A stretch of 5,104 nucleotides of DNA. Origin: Bacteroidales bacterium UBA1184 (lineage in GTDB: Bacteria > Bacteroidota > Bacteroidia > Bacteroidales > ML635J-15). Below, piece by piece: positions 1-5,104 of the stretch (positions are counted from its first letter, which is position 1; each line of letters begins with the position of its first letter). The stretch is from contig DBYO01000040.1 of the NCBI GenBank assembly GCA_002310235.1, positions 1-5,104 of the forward strand, given 5' to 3'. Made by a program: the position numbers and the translations under genes. The notes under the pieces were generated by a model that saw only the letters and a program-made list of their open reading frames with translations, had not been told where the DNA came from and searched no databases.

Positions 1-299
1 GAAATCTTTCTGTCGGCACGTATTTCGGTAGGAACCTGGAAAGTAGCACCACCTATTCTACGGCTCTTAACCTCTACAGAAGGAGTGATGTTGTCGAGAG
101 CCTTCTTCCATATTTCCAATGGAGTCTCTTCGCTGTCCTTCATCTTCTTTCCGATAAGGTCCATACATTCATAAAAAATCTTAAATGAAGTGGATTTCTT
201 TCCGTCCCACATCATATCGTTTACAAAACGAGTTACGCGAACGTCATTATACTTGGGATCCGGAAGAATCGTTCTTTTTCTTGGCTTAGATTTTCTCAT
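1..299 (-). CDS. rpsG: 30S ribosomal protein S7, N-terminal 99 residues (partial)
   Basis: S7 binds the 3' major domain of 16S rRNA, nucleates assembly of the 30S head and lies near the E-site tRNA. The reverse strand reads MRKSKPRKRTILPDPKYNDV from an ATG at 299-297. Family landmarks are ILPDPK (residues 11-16), FVN-x-MM-x-DGKKST (25-37) and PSVEVKSRRIGGATFQVP (73-90), which align without gaps to the usual S7 start. The gene runs off the left edge after residue 99 (S7 is usually about 155-160 aa), so the C-terminal part is missing because of the window, not because of a mutation. It follows rpsL by 24 bases on the same strand with no terminator or promoter between them, so it is cotranscribed as the second gene of the str operon. 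In many bacteria fusA follows next. There is no clear Shine-Dalgarno; the leader is A/T-rich, as is common in Bacteroidetes. Confidence 0.98.
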   Translation of the reverse strand, partial: MRKSKPRKRTILPDPKYNDVRVTRFVNDMMWDGKKSTSFKIFYECMDLIGKKMKDSEETPLEIWKKALDNITPSVEVKSRRIGGATFQVPTEIRADRKI

Positions 300-323
300 C
301 TCTATTTATCTTTATACTACTAA

Positions 324-716
324 TTATTTCTTTGCAGCAGCTTTTGCTTTCGGTCTCTTGGTTCCGTACTTGGAACGTCTCTGGGTACGTCCATCAACGC
401 CGGCAGCATCCAAACCGCCTCTTACGATGTGATATCTTACACCTGGCAAATCCTTTACCCTGCCACCACGAACCATTACGATCGAGTGTTCCTGCAAGTT
501 ATGTCCTTCACCTGGTATGTAAGCGTTAACTTCCTTACCATTAGTTAATCTAACCCTAGCAACCTTACGCATTGCTGAATTAGGTTTTTTAGGTGTTGTT
601 GTGTACACTCTCGTGCAAACACCTCTTCTCTGTGGGCAAGAATCCAATGCAGGCGATTTACTCTTGTCGGCTGCAACATATCTGCCTTTTCTTACTAATT
701 GCTGTATCGTTGGCAT
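324..716 (-). CDS. rpsL: 30S ribosomal protein S12
   Basis: S12 sits at the decoding centre of the 30S subunit and controls codon-anticodon proofreading. The 130-residue protein starts MPTIQQLVRKGR and carries CPQRRGVCTRVYTTTPKKPN (27-46), LTNGKEV (57-63), GEGHNLQEHS (69-78) and GGRVKDLPGVRYH (84-96), all hallmarks of the family. Lys43 and Lys88, where substitutions give streptomycin resistance, are both the wild-type lysine, so this protein should not confer resistance by the classic route. Asp89, the position methylthiolated by RimO in E. coli, is present. The tail after RPKA (KAKAAAKK) is a short basic extension beyond the 124-residue E. coli protein. The reading frame stays open upstream to 881, but homology fixes the ATG at 716-714; the longer version would run through the promoter. 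It is first in the operon, upstream of rpsG. Confidence 0.99.
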   Translation of the reverse strand: MPTIQQLVRKGRYVAADKSKSPALDSCPQRRGVCTRVYTTTPKKPNSAMRKVARVRLTNGKEVNAYIPGEGHNLQEHSIVMVRGGRVKDLPGVRYHIVRGGLDAAGVDGRTQRRSKYGTKRPKAKAAAKK

Positions 717-776
717 AAATAACCTATTAATTTTTAATAATTTTACTCTAATTATACTTTTACAAAATTTGGACTG

Positions 777-806
777 CAAAGGTAGAACTTTTTTTCTTAC
801 CGACAA
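777..806 (-). promoter_or_regulatory. Promoter of the rpsL-rpsG operon (Bacteroidetes type)
   Basis: Read on the minus strand, 784-777 is TACCTTTG, a perfect match to the Bacteroidetes -7 element TAnnTTTG. A TTG at 806-804 fits the -33 element, with 19 bases between them, which is the usual spacing. Transcription would start near 770, giving a leader of roughly 55 bases before the rpsL ATG at 716. I see no attenuator in that leader. Confidence 0.8.
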
Positions 807-812
807 TATAAC

Positions 813-839
813 TTTTTTATTTTTTTTAAAATATTTTTT
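813..839 (-). promoter_or_regulatory. A-tracts upstream of the rpsL promoter (UP-element-like)
   Basis: Directly upstream of the -33 element, the minus strand carries runs of 6, 8 and 6 adenines (plus-strand T runs at 813-818, 820-827 and 834-839). Such tracts bend DNA and can contact the RNA polymerase alpha subunit, which would suit a strongly expressed ribosomal operon. The tracts are seen; the function is inferred. Confidence 0.4.
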
Positions 840-932
840 GTTGACATCAAAAAAATTATCAACATAGCAAACAATCTTCATAAAAGTCTGATTACAAAAT
901 CAATATTTTACTGGCAAAAAATATTATCAACA
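839..932. repeat. TTATCAACA nonamer pair and TGTTGA/TCAACA half-sites in the divergent intergenic region
   Basis: The 9-mer TTATCAACA occurs twice in direct orientation, at 856-864 and 924-932. The first also forms an inverted pair with TGTTGA at 839-844 (14 bases between the arms). The nonamer differs by one base from the DnaA-box consensus TTATCCACA. Nearby are an 8-base AT-only inverted repeat (902-909 with 918-925) and a repeated TGGCAAAAA (912-920 and 935-943). The region lies between divergent promoters, so a regulator binding site is possible. In DNA this AT-rich some of it may be chance. Apart from these and the two promoters I see no gene in 717-1015. Confidence 0.35.
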
Positions 933-964
933 ATTGGCAAAAACTTTAATTCGCTTCTAAAATA

Positions 965-992
965 TTGTATTTCCCAAATAATATTATCTTTG
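965..992 (+). promoter_or_regulatory. Promoter of the lipoprotein-uvrC transcription unit
   Basis: TATCTTTG at 985-992 is a perfect TAnnTTTG -7 element. The best -33 candidate is TTG at 965-967, with a 17-base spacer, slightly shorter than usual, so that half is weaker. The start of transcription would fall close to 1000, leaving only about 15-20 bases of leader before the ATG at 1016. Confidence 0.65.
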
Positions 993-1015
993 CATCATAA
1001 TCAAATTTCAAAGAG

Positions 1016-2113
1016 ATGAAAACTCATAATTTTGCAGTTTTGCTATCTATTATATTAATAGGTATAGTCGTAATTCCATCGTGCACAACCGGAGATACAC
1101 CAAATAAAGAAACAGAAACGATAAGTTCCGACATTAATTCCAAAACCACTTGGGAAGGAGACAAGACATACATAATTGAGAAAAACAACCTGTACATCAA
1201 CGCAGAACTGACAATAGAAGATGGCGCAATAATAAAACTAATGTCTGGTGTCGATATCATACTAAATCGTGACGGCAACATTATTGCCAACGGCACAAGT
1301 GCAAAGCCCATTGTATTCACCTCAATAAAGGATGACAACTATGGAAGCGACAACAATAACGATGGTGACAATACGGTTCCCGCTGCTGGAGACTGGGGAT
1401 ATATAAATCTCAACGGTTCACAAAATTCAACTTTCAAATACTGCAAGTTCCTATACGGAGGACGCGACAATTCAAATCCGGCAACCGTTGACGTATCGTC
1501 AGAAGCCAAAGCTATTTTCGACAATTGCACATTTGCATACAATTCGGGCAGCCTGCTCAACAACATCTACGTTGGTGCACTTAACGCCTCAAACGCCAGT
1601 GCTCAAACACAAATAACAAACTGCAAATTCTATGGGAACAATGTTCCCGTTACAATAAACGCTGAAATGAGCATGGACAATTCCAACTCGTTCTCCAACA
1701 ACGATCTTGGAAACAAATGCAACGGAATTTTCGTATCGGGAAGCAGCATTACATCCGACATAAGCTGGCTTGAAGACGAGGTAGCATTTGTTGTCACAGC
1801 AGCAAATCTTGATATAGCTGTAAACAGAACTCTTACTTTCGGCAACAACGTAGTTGTTAAGTTTGTTGAACATTCAACCCTTACAGTTTCAAGCGAAGGT
1901 TGCCTTGTAAACCATAATGGACCAGGCGTTGAATTCACCTCGCTCAAAGATGACGAACGCAAAGGCGACACAAATGGAGACGGCAAGGAAACCTCCCCAG
2001 AAGTCGCAGATTGGACTGGAATTTTCATAGACGTATGGAAGAAATCAACAAACGGAGAATTCGCCGACTGGAACAACATTTATTATAACGACCCGCACGC
2101 TACTGCAAAATAA
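1016..2113 (+). CDS. Secreted lipoprotein with duplicated beta-helix-like module, function unknown
   Basis: This is a 365-residue envelope lipoprotein of unrecognised function. The N-terminus is a type II signal peptide: Lys2, a hydrophobic stretch at about 7-20, and the lipobox IPSC with Cys23 as the lipidated residue. A polar linker follows (24-43). Residues about 44-130 and 248-337 are two diverged copies of one module, each ending in FTS-x-KDD, then an Asp/Asn/Gly-rich loop (DNNNDGDN at 112-119, DTNGDGKE at 318-325) and a DW (126-127, 332-333). The loops resemble calcium-binding DxNxDG motifs. Between the copies, short strands containing YCKF, NCTF and NCKF (Cys143, 171, 203) recur like rungs of a right-handed parallel beta-helix. 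Beta-helix domains often bind polysaccharide or act in adhesion, but no catalytic residues are evident. It ends 6 bases before uvrC. The ATG is fixed by the signal peptide and the promoter just upstream. Confidence 0.85.
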   Translation: MKTHNFAVLLSIILIGIVVIPSCTTGDTPNKETETISSDINSKTTWEGDKTYIIEKNNLYINAELTIEDGAIIKLMSGVDIILNRDGNIIANGTSAKPIVFTSIKDDNYGSDNNNDGDNTVPAAGDWGYINLNGSQNSTFKYCKFLYGGRDNSNPATVDVSSEAKAIFDNCTFAYNSGSLLNNIYVGALNASNASAQTQITNCKFYGNNVPVTINAEMSMDNSNSFSNNDLGNKCNGIFVSGSSITSDISWLEDEVAFVVTAANLDIAVNRTLTFGNNVVVKFVEHSTLTVSSEGCLVNHNGPGVEFTSLKDDERKGDTNGDGKETSPEVADWTGIFIDVWKKSTNGEFADWNNIYYNDPHATAK

Positions 2114-2119
2114 AGGTAA

Positions 2120-3913
2120 ATGAACGCTTCGGAACATGTAGCCGAAATTGTAAAAGCCTTGCCTAAAACTCCTGGGGTTTACAGGTACTTCGACAAGAAA
2201 GGAACAATAATATATGTAGGCAAAGCCAAAAATCTGAAAAACAGAGTCAGTTCCTATTTCCTATCAAACAACCTCAACCGCAAAACTCAAATTCTTGTCA
2301 GCCAGATTTGCGACATTGAATACACTGTGGTCGATAGCGAAAGCGAAGCACTGCTTCTGGAGAATGTGCTAATAAAACAACTGCAGCCAAAGTACAACAT
2401 TCTGCTCAAAGATGACAAGACCTACCCTTGGGTATGCATAACCAACGAGGAATTTCCCCGCATACTTTACACTCGCCAGAAAAACCTTGACGGAGAATAC
2501 TTCGGTCCGTTTGCTTCGGCTTACACAATAAAAACGTTGCTGGCACTCATCCAACAGTTGTACCCTGTGCGCACTTGCAAGCACAATATAAACGAACAAG
2601 GTATCAAGGATGGCAAATTCGACATCTGCTTAGACTACCATATCGGCAACTGCCTGGGACCTTGCATCGGCAAAATAGCCCGAGATGAATACACATCAAT
2701 GTTTGCCGACATCCGCAAAATTCTTCGTGGCGACTTGCAGCAAGTGCAAGCATTCCTGAAGAAAAAAATGATGACACACGCCGCAAATCTCGAATTCGAG
2801 GAAGCAGCAAAAATAAAACACAAACTCGACCTACTCGAAAACTACCAAAGCAAATCGACTGTAGTTGACACCAATATATCAAACGTAGAAGCTTTCGGTT
2901 TTGCAAAAGACATAAATTCCTGCTATATAAGCTACCTTCGCATACAAAACGGTGCCATCATTGCATCCCACTCTGTCGAAATCCGCAAGCGCATAGAGGA
3001 AACCGACGAGGATATACTTGCCTACGCTATCATCGACATTCGCGAAGAACTAAAAAGCAAGGTCAAAACAATAATATTGCCATTCAAAATCGACTTTCCG
3101 ATTGAAAATGTAAAGTTCGAGTATCCACAGAAGGGCGACAAGGGCAAAATTCTTGAACTAGCAAACCGAAACGCAAAGTTCTTCATGCTTGAGAAGCACA
3201 AACAGGTGGAAGGCAAAGACCCGGAAAAGAATACCCTGCGCAAACTGGAAACATTGAAAGCCGACCTTATGATGGACGAGCTGCCCGTGCATATCGAGTG
3301 TTTCGACAACTCCAACATACAGGGCACAAATCCGGTGGCTTCGTGCGTGGTGTTCAAGAATGCCAAGCCGTCGAAAAAGGATTACCGCCATTTCAACATA
3401 AAGACGGTAGTTGGAGCAAACGACTTTGCATCGATGGAGGAAATCATCCACCGTCGCTACCGCCGTCTGCTCGACGAGGGAGAACCGCTACCCCAACTAA
3501 TTGTCGTTGACGGTGGCAAAGTACAACTTTCGTTTGCTGTGCGAAGCCTCGAGAAGTTAGGATTGATTGGCAAGGTAAAAATTATTGGCATAGCAAAGCG
3601 GCTCGAAGAAATTTTCCTACCTGGCGATGATATTCCTTTATACTTAGACAAAAATTCCGAATCGTTAAAAATAATCCAGCAAGCCCGTGACGAAGCTCAT
3701 CGGTTCGGCATAACCTTCCACCGCAAAAAACGTTCCGCCAACTTCCTCAAGAGCGAACTCGACGACATAAAAGGCATTGGACCCAAAACAAAAGAAATTC
3801 TGCTAAAAGAATTCAAGACCGTAAACGGAATAAAGGAAGCAAGCATCGAAAAACTGAACGAAACTCTCGGAGCTGCAAAGGCACAAATTATCTACGGATA
3901 CTTTCATAAGTAG
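2120..3913 (+). CDS. uvrC: UvrABC system protein C, excinuclease subunit
   Basis: UvrC makes both the 3' and 5' incisions around a DNA lesion after UvrA and UvrB have located it. At 597 residues it is full length (E. coli 610). The N-terminal GIY-YIG nuclease (about 14-95) has GVY 19-21, YVG 32-34, Arg42 and Glu81, the expected catalytic set for 3' incision. Cys153, 170, 178 and 182 match the four iron-sulfur ligands known in E. coli UvrC; the first spacing is longer (17 rather than 12 residues). A UVR motif for UvrB contact lies at about 205-241 (LEFEEAAKIKHKL). The RNase H-like nuclease for 5' incision has Asp396 (ECFDNSN), Asp435, Asp464 (VVDGGK) and His527. A C-terminal helix-hairpin-helix pair (about 546-595, DDIKGIGPKTKEILL) binds DNA. 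All key residues are intact. The ATG lies 6 bases after the lipoprotein stop; AAAGG at 2112-2116 is a weak ribosome-binding site unusually near the start. Confidence 0.98.
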   Translation: MNASEHVAEIVKALPKTPGVYRYFDKKGTIIYVGKAKNLKNRVSSYFLSNNLNRKTQILVSQICDIEYTVVDSESEALLLENVLIKQLQPKYNILLKDDKTYPWVCITNEEFPRILYTRQKNLDGEYFGPFASAYTIKTLLALIQQLYPVRTCKHNINEQGIKDGKFDICLDYHIGNCLGPCIGKIARDEYTSMFADIRKILRGDLQQVQAFLKKKMMTHAANLEFEEAAKIKHKLDLLENYQSKSTVVDTNISNVEAFGFAKDINSCYISYLRIQNGAIIASHSVEIRKRIEETDEDILAYAIIDIREELKSKVKTIILPFKIDFPIENVKFEYPQKGDKGKILELANRNAKFFMLEKHKQVEGKDPEKNTLRKLETLKADLMMDELPVHIECFDNSNIQGTNPVASCVVFKNAKPSKKDYRHFNIKTVVGANDFASMEEIIHRRYRRLLDEGEPLPQLIVVDGGKVQLSFAVRSLEKLGLIGKVKIIGIAKRLEEIFLPGDDIPLYLDKNSESLKIIQQARDEAHRFGITFHRKKRSANFLKSELDDIKGIGPKTKEILLKEFKTVNGIKEASIEKLNETLGAAKAQIIYGYFHK

Positions 3914-3969
3914 AAAATTCAAAAATTCAAAGATTCAAAGATTTAAAGATTTAATAATTCAAGAAATTG
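3914..3969. repeat. Degenerate tandem octamer repeat after uvrC
   Basis: Starting directly behind the uvrC stop codon, six successive 8-base units follow consensus AAGATTCA (AAAATTCA twice, AAGATTCA, AAGATTTA twice, ATAATTCA), then a decayed seventh. The core AAGATTCAAAG (3930-3940) recurs exactly at 4693-4703, on the other side of cvpA. There are no spacers, so it is not a CRISPR. It could be a slippage-prone microsatellite or part of a dispersed repeat family. Confidence 0.75.
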
Positions 3970-3989
3970 TATTGGCACAATGATTTTTT
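3966..3989 (+). terminator. Possible weak terminator of the lipoprotein-uvrC unit
   Basis: ATTGT (3966-3970) can pair with ACAAT (3977-3981) around a 6-base loop, followed two bases later by six thymines (3984-3989). The stem is short and AT-rich, so it is only a candidate. A second weak hairpin, ATTGTT 4008-4013 with AACAAT 4022-4027 before a short T run, lies downstream. Either may end uvrC transcripts. Confidence 0.3.
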
Positions 3990-4079
3990 GTCCTTTATCA
4001 AAAGTCCATTGTTGAGAAAAAAACAATTTTCAAGAATCCAGACCAGCAGTTTCTCTATATCTTGGCAAAAAAATCGGAG

Positions 4080-4547
4080 ATGAGTGCAGCCGACATTATC
4101 ATTATAATCATAATAGTGTTCTTCGCTATTAAAGGTTTGATATGCGGACTTATAAAGGAAGCCGCAGGAATAGCGGCGGTTCTTATCGGTCTGTTTATCG
4201 CTGTAAATTTCTCGGGCTGGCTATCGAACTGGATCCTAGAGAAAGGCTGGTTCGACCCAAAATACCTTGAAGTAATAAGTTTCACCATAATTTTCCTCGG
4301 CGTAATAATAATTGTAATACTGCTGTCGAAAGCACTAGACAAATTTGCTAACGCAATAAGCCTAAATTGGCTCAACAAACTAGCTGGTTTCGTTTTCGGT
4401 GGCTGCAAAGGCGCACTAATAGTGGCTGGAGTATGCTACCTTGCCGAGCGTATAATTCAAAATTTCAGTCTTACAGAACAGGAATTCCTTGCCGATTCGA
4501 AAATTTACAACCAACTGCTGGAAATTTTCAGAGGAATTTTCCTGTAG
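4080..4547 (+). CDS. cvpA: CvpA-family integral membrane protein
   Basis: This 155-residue inner-membrane protein belongs to the CvpA (colicin V production) family, whose E. coli member is needed for colicin V export; the general role is unclear, with links to envelope stress reported. Four hydrophobic segments are visible: about 5-17 (an isoleucine run), 27-44, 65-83 and 103-121. Family traits are the acidic residue just before the first segment (Asp5), the GLICGLIKE turn (19-27) and the glycine-rich LNWLNKLAGFVFGGCKGALI before the last segment (95-114). The C-terminus is a short soluble tail. The ATG at 4080 was chosen because MSAADII matches the usual short N-terminus. An in-frame TTG at 4062 would add six residues and overlaps a possible promoter -7 element (TATCTTGG, 4058-4065, one base off consensus). 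The 166-base gap from uvrC suggests a separate transcription unit. Confidence 0.85.
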   Translation: MSAADIIIIIIIVFFAIKGLICGLIKEAAGIAAVLIGLFIAVNFSGWLSNWILEKGWFDPKYLEVISFTIIFLGVIIIVILLSKALDKFANAISLNWLNKLAGFVFGGCKGALIVAGVCYLAERIIQNFSLTEQEFLADSKIYNQLLEIFRGIFL

Positions 4548-4558
4548 AGGAGCTTCTG

Positions 4559-4570
4559 GGGCTAAAGCCC
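4559..4570. repeat. Perfect 12-base palindrome GGGCTAAAGCCC after cvpA
   Basis: The palindrome begins 12 bases beyond the cvpA stop. As RNA it could fold as GGGC-TAAA-GCCC, a four-pair GC stem, followed by GTTTGG, which is a poor T tail. It could be a weak terminator for cvpA or the remains of a dispersed palindromic element; the sequence does not decide between them. Confidence 0.55.
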
Positions 4571-4582
4571 GTTTGGCTTACA

Positions 4583-4629
4583 CTGAGCTAAAAGTTAACT
4601 TCGTTGAGGGACTACTTGTGCTGAGCTAA
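4583..4629. repeat. Direct repeat CTGAGCTAA (two copies)
   Basis: CTGAGCTAA occurs exactly at 4583-4591 and 4621-4629, with starts 38 bases apart. The shorter core GCTAA also occurs at 4561-4565 and 4750-4754. These belong to the repeat cluster between the convergent genes cvpA and the T9SS cargo gene. Confidence 0.6.
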
Positions 4630-4665
4630 TCCGAGGGCGTAGTTGAAGGGCAGTCGAAGTACGCC
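4611..4665. repeat. REP-like composite element with imperfect hairpin
   Basis: TACTTGTGCTGAGC (4613-4626) and GCAGTCGAAGTACG (4650-4663) resemble the two halves of an extrachromosomally common REP-type sequence (CTGAGC joined to GCAGTCGAAGTA), here separated by 23 bases. Inside, GGCGTA (4636-4641) pairs with TACGCC (4660-4665), enclosing TT/AA pairs after one mismatch. The sequence also holds an ACTTCG (4598-4603) that is the reverse complement of CGAAGT (4655-4660). The hairpin arms are seen directly; membership of a REP family is from memory of similar sequences in bacterial genomes. Confidence 0.45.
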
Positions 4666-4687
4666 GTTCTGGGTTTTATGTTTCAAC

Positions 4688-4708
4688 AGTTCAAGATTCA
4701 AAGTTCAA
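4688..4708. repeat. AGTTCAA direct repeat related to the post-uvrC octamer array
   Basis: AGTTCAA occurs at 4688-4694 and 4702-4708, around ATTCAAAG. The 11-base core AAGATTCAAAG at 4693-4703 is identical to 3930-3940 in the tandem array after uvrC, so two members of one repeat family flank cvpA. Confidence 0.6.
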
Positions 4709-4713
4709 TTCCG

Positions 4714-4734
4714 CCCTCTGAGCCTGTCGAAGGG
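4714..4734. repeat. REP-type palindromic element
   Basis: CTGAGCCTGTCGAAGGG at 4718-4734 closely matches a short palindromic element that I recall as dispersed in many bacterial genomes, where such elements can be tied to RAYT transposases. The outer CCCT (4714-4717) pairs with AGGG (4731-4734), and TGA (4719-4721) pairs with TCG (4727-4729) across one mismatch, leaving a GCCTG loop. No transposase is in the window, so mobility would depend on one elsewhere. Confidence 0.55.
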
Positions 4735-4760
4735 AAGGGTTCAATGTGGGCTAATAGAAG

Positions 4761-4784
4761 AAAAGTCTAAAAGGCTGTCAGCCT
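4761..4784 (-). terminator. Possible terminator of the T9SS cargo gene
   Basis: On the minus strand, 17 bases after the stop at 4802, AGGCT and AGCCT (4784-4780 and 4776-4772) form a five-pair stem with a 3-base loop. The stem runs into TTTT (4772-4769), followed shortly by another TTTT (4764-4761). The position and T tail fit an intrinsic terminator, but the stem is short. Confidence 0.4.
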
Positions 4785-4806
4785 GTGAGACTGCTAGCCT
4801 GTTAGC
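4775..4806. repeat. Imperfect 16-base tandem repeat
   Basis: The 16-base units CTGTCAGCCTGTGAGA (4775-4790) and CTGCTAGCCTGTTAGC (4791-4806) match at 12 of 16 positions. The second unit runs into the stop codon (4804-4802) and last codon of the T9SS gene, so the repeat abuts and slightly enters the coding end. Confidence 0.5.
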
Positions 4807-5104
4807 CCTTAATAACCACAATCTTCTTCGTCACCATCTTCCCATCCTCCATCCTTATCCTTACAAAATAACTTCCCGCACCCATTCCATCCGTGGAAAT
4901 TACATTATTGCCATTGCATTGTTGCATTTCATAGACAATACCGCCGAGCAGGTTGCATATTTGTATGCTTGCAATATTTTCTCCTTCCACTACGATGTTT
5001 TCCCTTGCTGGATTGGGATATACCGACAGCACAACATTTTCATTCTCGTCCACTTCCACCTCGTGGCAGGGATTTACGTATATGTCCTTGTAGATGGTTT
5101 TGGT
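4802..5104 (-). CDS. T9SS type A sorting domain, C-terminal end of a secreted protein (partial)
   Basis: The last 100 residues of a larger protein are visible; the frame stays open to the right edge, so the start and functional domain lie outside. The C-terminal domain (about residues 25-100 of the fragment) has the hallmark YPNPAREN (29-36), then alternating short strands (IVVEG, IQICNLLGGIVYE), GAGSYFVRIR (75-84) and the ending MVTKKIVVIKG. This is the Por secretion tail: it steers proteins that reached the periplasm by Sec through the type IX system, after which it is usually removed and the protein released or anchored to surface polysaccharide. A GTG at 5059-5057 looks like a start but lies inside the frame, just before the domain, and is not one. 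Residues before it (TKTIYKDIYVNPCHE) belong to an unidentified upstream domain. The gene faces cvpA tail to tail. Confidence 0.93.
   Translation of the reverse strand, partial: TKTIYKDIYVNPCHEVEVDENENVVLSVYPNPARENIVVEGENIASIQICNLLGGIVYEMQQCNGNNVISTDGMGAGSYFVRIRMEDGKMVTKKIVVIKG

Noticed and set aside
153..170. Unusual cysteine spacing in UvrC (residues 153 to 170) as a novelty
   Set aside because: The longer first spacing, compared with E. coli, agrees with what I recall of other Bacteroidetes UvrC proteins, and all four ligands are present. The positions given are residue numbers of UvrC.
190..432. Plus-strand open frame of 80 codons across rpsG and rpsL
   Set aside because: It lies antisense to two certain ribosomal genes and has no recognisable features.
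717..881. N-terminal extension of S12 by 55 residues in the same frame
   Set aside because: It has no similarity to S12, is Lys/Phe/Ile-rich as expected of AT-rich noncoding DNA, and would overlap the perfect promoter at 777-806.
839..932. Replication origin (DnaA-box-like nonamers in AT-rich DNA)
   Set aside because: Only two near-matches, with no dnaA, dnaN or other origin-linked gene nearby; not enough to call oriC.
3914..3969. CRISPR-like array
   Set aside because: Units are only 8 bases, contiguous and without unique spacers.
4062..4079. TTG start for cvpA six codons upstream
   Set aside because: The ATG at 4080 gives the short N-terminus usual in CvpA proteins, and the TTG overlaps a possible promoter element.
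4802..5059. Free-standing 85-residue gene starting at the GTG at 5059
   Set aside because: It would be only a sorting domain without a signal peptide or cargo; the frame continues open to the window edge, so it is the tail of a larger protein.

Overview
The window looks like the chromosome of a member of the Bacteroidetes, probably order Bacteroidales. Three things point there: a C-terminal type IX secretion (T9SS) sorting domain, promoters that read TAnnTTTG rather than the sigma-70 TATAAT box, and start codons mostly without a good Shine-Dalgarno sequence. I cannot name the genus. DNA is AT-rich between genes and moderate in GC inside them.

Layout. Positions 1-716 hold the head of the str ribosomal operon on the minus strand: rpsL (S12, complete), then rpsG (S7, cut by the window edge). 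A clear Bacteroidetes promoter sits about 60 bases upstream of rpsL, with A-tracts behind it. Positions 717-1015 are a divergent, very AT-rich intergenic region that also carries a promoter for the plus-strand genes. Positions 1016-2113 encode a secreted lipoprotein that I recognise only as a beta-helix-like protein with an internally duplicated module. Six bases later comes uvrC (2120-3913), the complete incision subunit of nucleotide excision repair. The two are probably cotranscribed. After a 166-base gap with a tandem octamer repeat comes a CvpA-family membrane protein (4080-4547). The window ends with the C-terminal 100 residues of a T9SS cargo protein on the minus strand (4802-5104), convergent with cvpA.

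The 254 bases between cvpA and the T9SS gene (4548-4801) are the most unusual part. They hold small palindromes, short direct repeats and pieces resembling widespread REP-type elements (cores CTGAGCCTGTCGAAGGG and CAGTCGAAGTACG). A TTCAAAG-type repeat here shares an 11-base core with the octamer array on the other side of cvpA.

The genes do not form one pathway. They are translation (S12, S7), DNA repair (UvrC), an envelope lipoprotein, a membrane protein of poorly known role and a secreted protein. I do not see a new defence or mobile system. The items worth following are the lipoprotein-uvrC pairing, the duplicated lipoprotein module, and the repeat elements around cvpA.
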